Below are positions 56,189 through 64,000 of a stretch of DNA of 64,000 nt, one piece after another; position 1 is the stretch's first letter, and each line of letters begins with the position of its first letter. The notes below the pieces were generated by a model, which worked only from the letters and a program-made list of their open reading frames with translations, did no database searches and was not told where the DNA came from. Position numbers and translations under genes: made by a program. The stretch is from Suttonella sp. R2A3 (GTDB taxonomy: Bacteria > Pseudomonadota > Gammaproteobacteria > Cardiobacteriales > Cardiobacteriaceae): contig NZ_CP090975.1 of NCBI RefSeq assembly GCF_021513215.1, positions 179,501 to 243,500 of the forward strand. Reading direction: 5' to 3'.

Positions 56189-57449
56189 CGCCGGTGTTTG
56201 GGCGCAGTTTTCGCAACAAGAAGAGACCAGCTATTTTGATGGTGTCGCGCTTTTACCTTTAGCTGAGCGCTATGGAACGCCGCTTTATGTCTATAGTGCC
56301 GCGCATATTTTAGCGCAATATCACGCCTATCATGAGCACGGTCGTGAGGCCTCGGTTGCGCTACATTATGCGGTTAAAGCCAACAGTAACTTATCGATTT
56401 TACAACTTTTAGCGCGTGCTGGGGCCGGGTTTGATATTGTCTCTGGTGGTGAGTTGGCGCGTGTTTTAGAAGCCGGTGGCGATCCTAAACAGATTGTGTT
56501 TTCAGGGGTGGCGAAAAGCGATGCGGAATTGCGTGCAGCGTTGCGAGCAGGGATTGGCTGCTTTAATGCTGAATCACGTTTTGAACTAGAGCGGATTGCA
56601 GCGATTAGTGAAGAAGAAGGGGTTGTTGCGCCAATTGCCATTCGGGTGAATCCTGATGTCGATCCGCAAACCCATCCCTATATCTCTACTGGCTTAAAAG
56701 AAAATAAATTCGGCGTGTCAATGGATGATGCCTTAGCGCTCTATCAATATGCGGCAGGCCATCCGGCGCTGCGTGTGTTGGGGATGAGTGGGCATATTGG
56801 CTCACAAATCACGACCTTACAACCGTTTCTTGATGCGCTCGATAATATGCTCGATTTAGCAGCAACTTTAGAAGAAGCTGGTATTACGCTGACCCATATC
56901 GATATGGGTGGTGGACTGGGTATTGTCACGCCTGAGCAAACACAAATCCCGCAGCCCAGCGATTTGAGTGCAGCGTTACTCGATCGCCTATCGGCAACCC
57001 CTTATGCGCTGCATCTTGAACCAGGCCGTTCTTTAGTCGGTAATGCTGGGTATTTATTAAGCAGTGTGGTCGGCGTTAAAGATCAATCGGGGCACCATTT
57101 TATTATGCTCGATGCTGGGATGAACGATTATATCCGTCCTGCGCTCTATCAGGTGCGTCCGGCGTTTCGTAATCTCAGCCACAACCAAGGGGTGGAAAGA
57201 CGCAGCGAGATGGTAGGGCCAGTGTGTGAGACTGGCGATACTTTTGCCCGAGCCTATCCGATGAGTGCGCAAGCCGGCGATGTGCTGGCTATGGCTGGCG
57301 TTGGCGCGTATGGTATGGCGATGAGTGGTGATTATAATTCACGCCCTAAGGCTGCGGAAGTACTGATTGAAGATGGTGCGGCACGGCTGATTCGTCGCCG
57401 CCAGGATGTGGCTGAATTGTGGGCACAAGAGATTGATTATTTATCATGA
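56181..57449 (+). CDS. lysA: Diaminopimelate decarboxylase
   Basis: PLP enzyme making lysine from meso-diaminopimelate. PLP-lysine Lys66 in [23 protein letters not shown] and the active-site [11 protein letters not shown] are visible. The start is the ATG 56181 with AGGAG upstream, not the longer frame from 56103. 422 residues. It overlaps leuC by 4 nt; dapF, the usual neighbour, is absent. Confidence 0.95.
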   Translation: MDNAGVWAQFSQQEETSYFDGVALLPLAERYGTPLYVYSAAHILAQYHAYHEHGREASVALHYAVKANSNLSILQLLARAGAGFDIVSGGELARVLEAGGDPKQIVFSGVAKSDAELRAALRAGIGCFNAESRFELERIAAISEEEGVVAPIAIRVNPDVDPQTHPYISTGLKENKFGVSMDDALALYQYAAGHPALRVLGMSGHIGSQITTLQPFLDALDNMLDLAATLEEAGITLTHIDMGGGLGIVTPEQTQIPQPSDLSAALLDRLSATPYALHLEPGRSLVGNAGYLLSSVVGVKDQSGHHFIMLDAGMNDYIRPALYQVRPAFRNLSHNQGVERRSEMVGPVCETGDTFARAYPMSAQAGDVLAMAGVGAYGMAMSGDYNSRPKAAEVLIEDGAARLIRRRQDVAELWAQEIDYLS

Positions 57450-58837
57450 GTGGACAAACGCTGTACGACAAAATATGGGCTGCCCATAGCGTCCGCGAAG
57501 ACGCCGGGCAAACCTTGCTTTATATCGATCGGCATCTAGTACATGAAGTAACTTCCGCACAAGCTTTTGCCGGCTTGAGCTTAGCCGGCCGTAAGCCTTG
57601 GCGAACCCAATCGATGCAGGCGGTGCCTGATCATAATGTGCCGACGTTACATCCTGAACAAGGCATTAGCGATCCAGTTTCACGGCTACAAGTTGAAACC
57701 TTGCAACAGAATTGTCGTGATTTTGGTGTGCGTTTGTTTGATTTAGGTGACCCTAGACAAGGGATTGTCCATGTGATTGGGCCCGAACAAGGCTTAACCT
57801 TACCGGGGATGACTTTAGTCTGTGGTGATTCTCATACCGCAACCCATGGTGCGTTTGCAGCGCTCGCTTTTGGCATTGGGACATCGGAAGTGGAACACGT
57901 GATGGCGACACAAACCTTGCCACAGAAAAAAACCAAAGCGATGCGTATCACGATCGATGGGCAACTTGATAAAGGGGTTTATGCCAAGGATATGATGCTG
58001 GCGGTGATTGGTCATATTGGCACAGCAGGTGGTACGGGTTATACCTTGGAATTTGCCGGCGAAGCGATCCGAGCGTTGTCGATGGAAGGCCGCATGACGA
58101 TGTGTAATATGGCGATTGAAGCAGGTGCACGCGCGGGATTGATTGCTGTTGATGAGAAAACGATTGCGTATTTGCGCGGTCGCCCGAATGTTGCGCAAGG
58201 GGACCTATGGGATCAAGCCGAGACGTATTGGCGCAGCTTGGTCAGCGATGAAGATGCGGTTTTCGATGCTGAAGTGTGGCTGGATGCGGGAGCTATCGCG
58301 CCGCAAGTTAGCTGGGGTACGTCGCCGGAAATGGTGTGTGCGGTAACCGATTCTATCCCTCAAGATGCGGCTCAAGATACGAATCACAAGCGGGCGCTGG
58401 ACTATATGGCGCTAGAGGCAGGAACAGCGGTTACTGAGATTAGCCTCGATGCGATTTTTATTGGCTCGTGCACCAATGCGCGGATTGAAGATCTGCGTGT
58501 GGCAGCCAATATTTTAAACGGCAAAAAGATTGATCCAGCGCTTGAATTAGCGATTGTGGTACCGGGTTCAGGATTAGTCAAACGGCAGGCAGAGGAAGAG
58601 GGGCTAGATCAGATATTTATCGATGCGGGTTTTGAATGGCGCTCGCCAGGATGCTCGATGTGTCTTGCGATGAATGCCGATAAATTATCGCCTGGCATGC
58701 GCTGCGCTTCAACGTCAAACCGTAATTTTGAAGGACGACAGGGACAAGGTGGACGAACACATTTAGTCAGCCCAGCGATGGCCGCGGCGGCGGCTGTTGC
58801 CGGGCATTTTGTCGATGTGCGTGAGGTGCTTTCATGA
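57446..58837 (+). CDS. leuC: 3-isopropylmalate dehydratase large subunit
   Basis: Aconitase-family subunit holding a [4Fe-4S] cluster; isomerises 2-isopropylmalate in leucine synthesis with LeuD. Cluster cysteines Cys342 ([11 protein letters not shown]), Cys403 and Cys406 (GCSMCLAMN) are in place; [14 protein letters not shown]-like segment is present as [20 protein letters not shown]. 463 residues. Overlaps lysA and leuD by 4 nt. Confidence 0.97.
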   Translation: MSGQTLYDKIWAAHSVREDAGQTLLYIDRHLVHEVTSAQAFAGLSLAGRKPWRTQSMQAVPDHNVPTLHPEQGISDPVSRLQVETLQQNCRDFGVRLFDLGDPRQGIVHVIGPEQGLTLPGMTLVCGDSHTATHGAFAALAFGIGTSEVEHVMATQTLPQKKTKAMRITIDGQLDKGVYAKDMMLAVIGHIGTAGGTGYTLEFAGEAIRALSMEGRMTMCNMAIEAGARAGLIAVDEKTIAYLRGRPNVAQGDLWDQAETYWRSLVSDEDAVFDAEVWLDAGAIAPQVSWGTSPEMVCAVTDSIPQDAAQDTNHKRALDYMALEAGTAVTEISLDAIFIGSCTNARIEDLRVAANILNGKKIDPALELAIVVPGSGLVKRQAEEEGLDQIFIDAGFEWRSPGCSMCLAMNADKLSPGMRCASTSNRNFEGRQGQGGRTHLVSPAMAAAAAVAGHFVDVREVLS

Positions 58838-59457
58838 ACCCTTTTGTCAAAGAAACCGGCGTATTAATGCCTTTGATGCGCGATAACATCGACACTGATG
58901 CCATTTTACCCAAGCAATATTTGAAGCTCATTAGCCGTACGGGTTTTGGGGTGTATTTATTCGATGATTGGCGTTATTTATCTAACCGTGAACCTAATCC
59001 CGATTTTGTGCTGAATGAACCGCGCTTTGCTAACGCAAGTTTTTTACTCAGCGGGGCAAATTTTGGCTGCGGTTCATCACGTGAACACGCCGTGTGGGCA
59101 CTGGCTGATTATGGTTTTCGTGCGGTGATTGCGCCTTCTTTTGCCGATATCTTTTATAATAATTGCTTTAAAAACGGCGTGTTACCGGTTAGTTTGTCTA
59201 AAGAGGCTATTGCACGTTTGGCGCAACTGTGCGCAGAAAACGACACGCTATCTATCGAGGTGGATTTAGAGGTGAAAGCAGTCCGCGTGGGCGATGCGGT
59301 TTGGCCGTTTGAACTCGATGAATTTCGCCGACAGGCGCTGCTGCAAGGCCTTGATGAGATTGGACAAACGTTGACTCATGCTGATGAGATTGCGGCATTT
59401 GAAACGCGTCATCGCCAGGCCTTCCCATGGATTTTTGATGAAAGAGGATCGTTATGA
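58834..59457 (+). CDS. leuD: 3-isopropylmalate dehydratase small subunit
   Basis: The swivelling-domain partner of LeuC, 207 residues. [32 protein letters not shown] and [17 protein letters not shown] are diagnostic. Overlaps leuC and leuB by 4 nt each. Confidence 0.97.
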   Translation: MNPFVKETGVLMPLMRDNIDTDAILPKQYLKLISRTGFGVYLFDDWRYLSNREPNPDFVLNEPRFANASFLLSGANFGCGSSREHAVWALADYGFRAVIAPSFADIFYNNCFKNGVLPVSLSKEAIARLAQLCAENDTLSIEVDLEVKAVRVGDAVWPFELDEFRRQALLQGLDEIGQTLTHADEIAAFETRHRQAFPWIFDERGSL

Positions 59458-60521
59458 AAAAACTTGTGTTGTTGGCCGGTGATGGTATTGGCCCAGAAAT
59501 TATGGCGCAAGCAGAAAAGGTGTTAAGTCAGCTGCAAGCGGATGGGTTAGCGGTGACAACACAACAGGCCAACCTCGGCGGATGTGCGGTAGACGCCGAA
59601 GGGGCGCCTTATCCTGAATCAACCCAGCAGGCGGTACAAAATGCTGATGCTGTGTTGTTAGGTTCAGTGGGTGGTCCAAAATGGGATACGTTGCCACGAC
59701 ACTTGCGCCCGGAAAGTGGTTTACTGGCAATTCGAAAAGATCTAGGGCTGTATGCTAATTTGCGCCCGGTGCGGGTCTTTCCCGAGCTCGCTGATCGCTC
59801 GAGTTTGAAACAATCGATTGTTGAAGACTTGGACTTACTGATTGTTCGTGAACTCACTGGCGGGATTTATTTTGGTCAACCACGCGGACTTCGTGAGGTT
59901 GATGGTCTGCGCGAAGGTTTTAATACCCTGCATTATAACGAGGAAGAAGTACGCCGAATTGCACATGTTGCTTTTCGCGCAGCCCAAGGGCGTGACAAAC
60001 GCGTCTGTTCGGTGGATAAAATGAATGTGCTTGAAGCCTCGCAATTATGGCGTGATGTGGTTGAAGAAGTCGCAGCTGAGTATCCTGAGGTGAGTGTGTC
60101 GCATATGTTGGTCGATAATGCAGCGATGCAGCTGGTGCGTGAGCCAAAGCAATTTGATGTGATCCTGACCAGTAACTTGTTTGGTGATATTCTCTCTGAT
60201 CAAGCCTCTATGCTCACTGGCTCTATTGGTTTACTTCCTTCGGCATCAATCCGTGCCGATGGTGTGGGACTGTATGAACCGATTCATGGTTCGGCACCAG
60301 ATATTGCGGGTCTTGATCGCGCTAACCCGATTGCGATGATCCTATCGCTTGCCTTATTACTGCGTCATTCACTAGGCGAAGAAGCGTATGCTAAAAAAGT
60401 TGAACAGGCGGTGGCACAGCTATTAAGTGAGGGTTGGCGTAGTGCGGATTTATCCGGCAAAGATGAGCCTTTTAAAACCACTAATGAGATTGGTGACGCC
60501 ATCGTTGGTTTGTTGGCTTAA
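59454..60521 (+). CDS. leuB: 3-isopropylmalate dehydrogenase
   Basis: NAD-dependent oxidative decarboxylation of 3-isopropylmalate, 355 residues. [39 protein letters not shown], the catalytic [13 protein letters not shown] and [12 protein letters not shown] are all present. leuA is not in this window. asd, which often follows leuB, is missing; fimV is next. Confidence 0.97.
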   Translation: MKKLVLLAGDGIGPEIMAQAEKVLSQLQADGLAVTTQQANLGGCAVDAEGAPYPESTQQAVQNADAVLLGSVGGPKWDTLPRHLRPESGLLAIRKDLGLYANLRPVRVFPELADRSSLKQSIVEDLDLLIVRELTGGIYFGQPRGLREVDGLREGFNTLHYNEEEVRRIAHVAFRAAQGRDKRVCSVDKMNVLEASQLWRDVVEEVAAEYPEVSVSHMLVDNAAMQLVREPKQFDVILTSNLFGDILSDQASMLTGSIGLLPSASIRADGVGLYEPIHGSAPDIAGLDRANPIAMILSLALLLRHSLGEEAYAKKVEQAVAQLLSEGWRSADLSGKDEPFKTTNEIGDAIVGLLA

Positions 60522-60570
60522 TAAGGTTTCGATATTAACGTTAAATTTTACTTTAAGCAGATTATTGCGC

Positions 60571-60579
60571 TGTTATAAT
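60571..60579 (+). promoter_or_regulatory. Extended -10 promoter of fimV
   Basis: TGTTATAAT: a perfect TATAAT (60574-60579) with the TGn extension, 40 bp upstream of the fimV ATG, which can work without a good -35. Confidence 0.6.
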
Positions 60580-60619
60580 GGAAGGATTGTAAGGTTAGGC
60601 ATCAGGACAAGGAATAAGA

Positions 60620-63142
60620 ATGAGATTAATTCATAAAATGCGTGCAGCGATCTTGCTAGCATCAGGGATGAGTCTAAGTCAATTGGCTAGCGCATTTAGC
60701 TTAGGCCCGATTGAAGTCCATTCGAGTATTGGGCAGCCTTTAAATGCCCAAATCACGATTTCCGGTCTGGATAAGGCCCAAGCTAAGCAAATCAGTATTG
60801 CATTAGCTGATGCTTCCGCTTATCAATCGCGAGGGATGAAGAAATTACCCGGTCATGAGCAGATGGCATTCTCCTTGGTGCCACAGGGATCGGCTTATGC
60901 GATACGTGTCACTACAACCAGCAATGTGCGCGAACCCTTTATTAACTTTTTACTGACTGTTGATAGCCAGGGTGACAGCGTGACGCGTGAATACGCGGTG
61001 TTTTTAAACCCAGATTTGGGCGCCGCAGCAGGACTTGGCCCTAAATCAGCTCCAACGGTTGCACCTGCACCTGTCAAGGAGCCTCAAGCCAGCGTGGATA
61101 CGAGCAAGCCAAGCGAGAACAAACCTGCCGAAGCGCCGGTTAAAAAGGTACCACCAGCTGAGCCAGAAAAACCAGCCCCTGTGGTTGCAAAAAAAGCAGA
61201 ACCAGCGCCACCTGCGGAAAAACCGAAGGAAAAACATCGTTTATGGGTGAGTACTTCAGCGGATGCGCAGATTATTGGTTGGCAGGGCAATGAAGCACCA
61301 CAACCTGAACCTGCTAAACCTGCCTATACCGGGAATACTTATGGACCGGTTAAACCAGGTGAAACGTTGTATTCGATTGCTAATACGGTCATGCCTGCCG
61401 GTTATAGCAATAATTCTGCGATGCGACAAATCTATAACGCTAATAAATCGGCATTTTCATCCAATTCGTTAAGCAGCTTGATGTCGGGTTATGTGCTCAA
61501 TATTCCGAATTTTACTGGCGCTTCAACGGTAACTGTCACACCTGAACCAGCAAATCCTGCTGCACCACAGCCAACTGCTAAACAACCACCACAGTTTGCT
61601 GAGCGCGCAGCTGATAGCCAACAAAATGATCAATCTGCTAACCCGGCAGATACTTCCGCTAAAGTGGATGCTGAAGAAGCGAAGGCAGTTGTCAAGTCAG
61701 GTGCTGCGCAGAATCCAGAATTAGCCGATAAAGCAGAAGCGATGGTTGCTTCAGTTGCTGAGGCGATCGAAAATAATCAAGAAGCGGTAGATACACCAGA
61801 AACTCAGGTTGTTGAAGAAGGTGTCGGCGAGGCTGAATCGAGTGAACCACCAGTGGAATCTGAGCCGTTACCATCGGACAGCGAAAGCGAAGAAGTCACT
61901 GAATCGGTGGATGAATCACCAGAAGTGACAGAGGAAATCTCAGAACAGATTGAGGCTGAACAATCCCCACATGCTGATGAGCAAGAAATGGGTGATGAAG
62001 CAGTTGAGACACCGCCGCTTGAGAGTTCTGAGGAAAGTAACAGCACTAACGATGATTTACAAAGTCAAGAATCTCAAGTTGGTGAAACTACGTCCGAGCC
62101 TGATGATAAAGCCTCTGCTGAGGTTGCCACTGCTGTTGCACCACAAGAGCCAGCGGCGGTTACTAATGAGCAACCGAGGCCAACCACAGAGACAAATGAG
62201 CCATCATTCTTGAACCAGGTGTTTGTTTTATTACCGAACTGGCAGTGGTTAGCGATTCTCGGCGCCTTATTATTAGGGTTGATTGCCTGGTTATTTAAAG
62301 GACGAATGAATAAGCAACAAGCTGGTGATGAAGAAACCTTTGATCTGGAATCTGATGAAATGAAAGCGCTCATTGCGCAAATCAAAAGTTTTGAGGAAGG
62401 TGATGACTCAATAGTTGTGGCGGATAATTCATCACAATACCCTGATAATTCAAATGATTATCCTGATGAATTTGATGGTTCCTTTGGTATTTCCGATGCT
62501 GAACTCGCAGCGCTCGATCAACAATATGAAGAAGACATTGACCATATCGAGGACACCAAACCGAAATTAGCGAATAAAGATGACGATCATCACGCTGAAG
62601 ATTTAGCAGACCCAGCGCCAGAACTTGAATCTGAACCGCAAGAAACTAAACCCTTGCTTAAGGAATTTAGTGATAAGGGTTGGTTAGATGGTTTCAATGA
62701 GGAAAAACCGTCTGGACCACAACCTTTTGAAGATGCGCCTTCAACGTCCTCGAAACCTGAAGATGTTGATGACTTCTTAATGGGTTGGTCAACGACTGAA
62801 GAACCTGTAGATTCTGCGACCTCTGAACCAGAGCAAGCGACGGACAAGCCTGCTGAAGAGGGAGAAGATAATTGGTTCATGGAATTTGATGAGCCCCAGA
62901 AAACGCCATCTGAGGAAGCTGAGCTTAAGCCTGAGCCTGAGCAAGCCAAATCAACCGCACCTGAACTGGTGGCTGATCATATTATCGAGGAAATGGAAAT
63001 CAACCTTGATCTCGCCAGCTCGTTTATCATTACCGGTAACGCCGAAAAAGCGAAAAAATGGTTGGATGATGTATTGATTTATGGCACAGAAGAGCAAAAA
63101 TCACGTGCGCATGAATTATTGAACGAAATCAAATCAGGTTGA
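60620..63142 (+). CDS. fimV: FimV-like LysM and TPR polar protein
   Basis: An 840-residue inner membrane protein: signal peptide (to about ASAF), the FimV N-terminal domain (FSLGPIEVHSSIGQPLNAQITI), a Pro/Ala/Lys linker, a LysM domain (about 240-295, GPVKPGETLYSIAN), a long acidic Glu/Ser/Asp-rich periplasmic segment, one membrane helix (about 540-560, LAILGALLLGLIAWLF), an acidic cytoplasmic region, and the C-terminal FimV TPR cap (DLASSFIITGNAEKAKKWLDDVL). In Pseudomonas FimV organises the cell pole and type IV pili. AAGGAAT precedes the ATG. Confidence 0.92.
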   Translation: MRLIHKMRAAILLASGMSLSQLASAFSLGPIEVHSSIGQPLNAQITISGLDKAQAKQISIALADASAYQSRGMKKLPGHEQMAFSLVPQGSAYAIRVTTTSNVREPFINFLLTVDSQGDSVTREYAVFLNPDLGAAAGLGPKSAPTVAPAPVKEPQASVDTSKPSENKPAEAPVKKVPPAEPEKPAPVVAKKAEPAPPAEKPKEKHRLWVSTSADAQIIGWQGNEAPQPEPAKPAYTGNTYGPVKPGETLYSIANTVMPAGYSNNSAMRQIYNANKSAFSSNSLSSLMSGYVLNIPNFTGASTVTVTPEPANPAAPQPTAKQPPQFAERAADSQQNDQSANPADTSAKVDAEEAKAVVKSGAAQNPELADKAEAMVASVAEAIENNQEAVDTPETQVVEEGVGEAESSEPPVESEPLPSDSESEEVTESVDESPEVTEEISEQIEAEQSPHADEQEMGDEAVETPPLESSEESNSTNDDLQSQESQVGETTSEPDDKASAEVATAVAPQEPAAVTNEQPRPTTETNEPSFLNQVFVLLPNWQWLAILGALLLGLIAWLFKGRMNKQQAGDEETFDLESDEMKALIAQIKSFEEGDDSIVVADNSSQYPDNSNDYPDEFDGSFGISDAELAALDQQYEEDIDHIEDTKPKLANKDDDHHAEDLADPAPELESEPQETKPLLKEFSDKGWLDGFNEEKPSGPQPFEDAPSTSSKPEDVDDFLMGWSTTEEPVDSATSEPEQATDKPAEEGEDNWFMEFDEPQKTPSEEAELKPEPEQAKSTAPELVADHIIEEMEINLDLASSFIITGNAEKAKKWLDDVLIYGTEEQKSRAHELLNEIKSG

Positions 63143-63927
63143 TGCGTTACGCTGCAGCGGTTGAATACGATGGGACACGCTATTCAGGCTGGCAACGTCA
63201 GCCTTCGTTTGCGCACACCATTCAAGAGCATATTGAGCATGCTTTAAGTCAGGTTGCTAATCAAGCGATTATCACGACCTGTAGTGGCCGCACTGATGCC
63301 GGGGTGCATGCTTTAGCGCAAGTGATTCATTTCGACACAGATGCTGCGCGTAGTGATTTTTCATGGTTGGCGGGCACCAATCGTTATTTACCTGATGATA
63401 TACGCCTGCGTTGGTTAATCCCGGTCGATGAGTCCTTCCATGCGCGTTATAGCGCCATAAAGCGTTATTATCGCTACCTTATTTGTCGACGGTCTCAACC
63501 CTCAGCTTTATGGCGAGCCCGCTGTCACTGGCATCGTTATCCTTTAGCACCTGAGGATATGCACGCTGCGGCACAAGCGTTAATTGGTGAGCACGATTTT
63601 AGTGCTTTTCGCGCTGCTGAATGCCAGGCAAAAACGCCAATGCGCTTTATCGAGTCGATCACGGTAGGTGGTGATGACGATTGGCTATGGGTCGATGTGT
63701 GTGGAAATGCTTTTTTACACCATATGGTACGCAATATCGTCGGTACACTATTAGCCGTTGGCGACGGCCGACAACCTTGTGAATGGGTCAAAGAAGTACT
63801 GGAAAGCCGCGATCGCAAGCAAGCAGGGATTACCGCGCCCGCTGCGGGGCTTTATTTTGTTAAAGCGCACTATGATCAGCACTTTGTGCTACCGACAACA
63901 GCAATCCCTGAAGGGGGTTTGTGGTGA
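63142..63927 (+). CDS. truA: tRNA pseudouridine(38-40) synthase
   Basis: Makes pseudouridine at positions 38-40 of tRNA anticodon arms. The catalytic Asp52 is in CSGRTDAGVHALAQV; YDGTRYSGWQRQP and FLHHMVRNIVGTLLAVGDG are diagnostic. The ATG at 63142 overlaps the fimV stop by 1 nt (TGATG). 261 residues. fimV-truA is a conserved pair. Confidence 0.96.
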   Translation: MRYAAAVEYDGTRYSGWQRQPSFAHTIQEHIEHALSQVANQAIITTCSGRTDAGVHALAQVIHFDTDAARSDFSWLAGTNRYLPDDIRLRWLIPVDESFHARYSAIKRYYRYLICRRSQPSALWRARCHWHRYPLAPEDMHAAAQALIGEHDFSAFRAAECQAKTPMRFIESITVGGDDDWLWVDVCGNAFLHHMVRNIVGTLLAVGDGRQPCEWVKEVLESRDRKQAGITAPAAGLYFVKAHYDQHFVLPTTAIPEGGLW

Positions 63928-64000
63928 GCATGCTGACTTTTCCTATTGTTGAAGGTAAGATGATTGCTTCGATCGATCAAGCCATTCTTCGCGATCAATC
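63924..64000 (+). CDS. Start of an unidentified gene (3' end outside window)
   Basis: The GTG at 63924 overlaps the truA stop (GTGA), and an ATG at 63930 is two codons on. Only about 25 residues are visible (MSMLTFPIVEGKMIASIDQA and a few more). It does not look like TrpF, which follows truA in Pseudomonas. Not identified. Confidence 0.45.
   Translation, partial: MSMLTFPIVEGKMIASIDQAILRDQ

Noticed and set aside
63924-64000. trpF after truA, as in Pseudomonas
   Set aside because: The visible residues do not show the TrpF N-terminal signature (VKICGIT-type).

Overview
The window reads as a gene-dense Gammaproteobacterial chromosome segment of moderate G+C content. Supporting this are a full cytochrome c maturation (ccm) operon, zipA-ligA, lptM-lysA, fimV-truA, cvpA-metZ, an Lpp-type lipoprotein, RseC, GlnS, and an A-type RNase P RNA. 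The order of several blocks recalls the Pseudomonas-like arrangement leuCDB-asd-fimV-truA-trpF-accD-folC-SPOR-cvpA-purF-metZ, but here it is split into two distant parts and lacks asd, purF and trpF at the expected places. The genus cannot be named from the sequence alone; a Cardiobacteriales-like lineage is only a guess.

Layout. 1-7.6 kb (+): the end of a coiled-coil protein, trpBA, accD, folC, a SPOR protein, cvpA and metZ. 7.6-15.1 kb (-): an overlapping ccmCDEFG-nfsA-like-ccmHIAB operon with an unusual gene order. 15.2-25 kb: lipoprotein, valS and a GNAT acetyltransferase, glnS, a lytic transglycosylase lipoprotein, a frameshifted tsaC, purK-purE, a lipoprotein and an OsmC protein. 25-33 kb (-): lpp, coaD, rsmD, a DAHP synthase, an IMPACT-family protein, a beta-carbonic anhydrase, a TctCBA-type carboxylate transporter, rseC and a small lipoprotein. 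33-38.2 kb (+): a WrbA-like flavoprotein, an RND efflux pair and a DUF2069-like membrane protein. 38.3-40.7 kb (-): an M48 peptidase and LemA. 40.8-41.25 kb (+): rnpB followed at once by tRNA-Arg(CCT).

41.2-47.9 kb is the main accessory region. It is a 6.6-kb integrative element inserted at the 3' end of tRNA-Arg(CCT), bounded by a 16-bp direct repeat. It has a P4-type tyrosine integrase, an AT-rich gene of unknown function, an AlpA-like regulator, a small winged-helix-like protein, a Toprim primase, a DUF927 helicase, a two-armed iteron array that looks like a replication origin, and one small ORF. No capsid, tail, terminase or conjugation genes are visible, so it resembles a minimal P4-like satellite or replicating genomic island.

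47.9-64 kb: a TSUP permease and engB (-), then a di-haem cytochrome c4 (a likely client of the ccm operon), a YcgN protein, zipA-ligA, yciO, trpS and a glycine-zipper lipoprotein; an esterase (-); lptM-lysA-leuC-leuD-leuB, fimV, truA, and the first codons of one further gene. Most operons show 1-17 nt overlaps, implying translational coupling.
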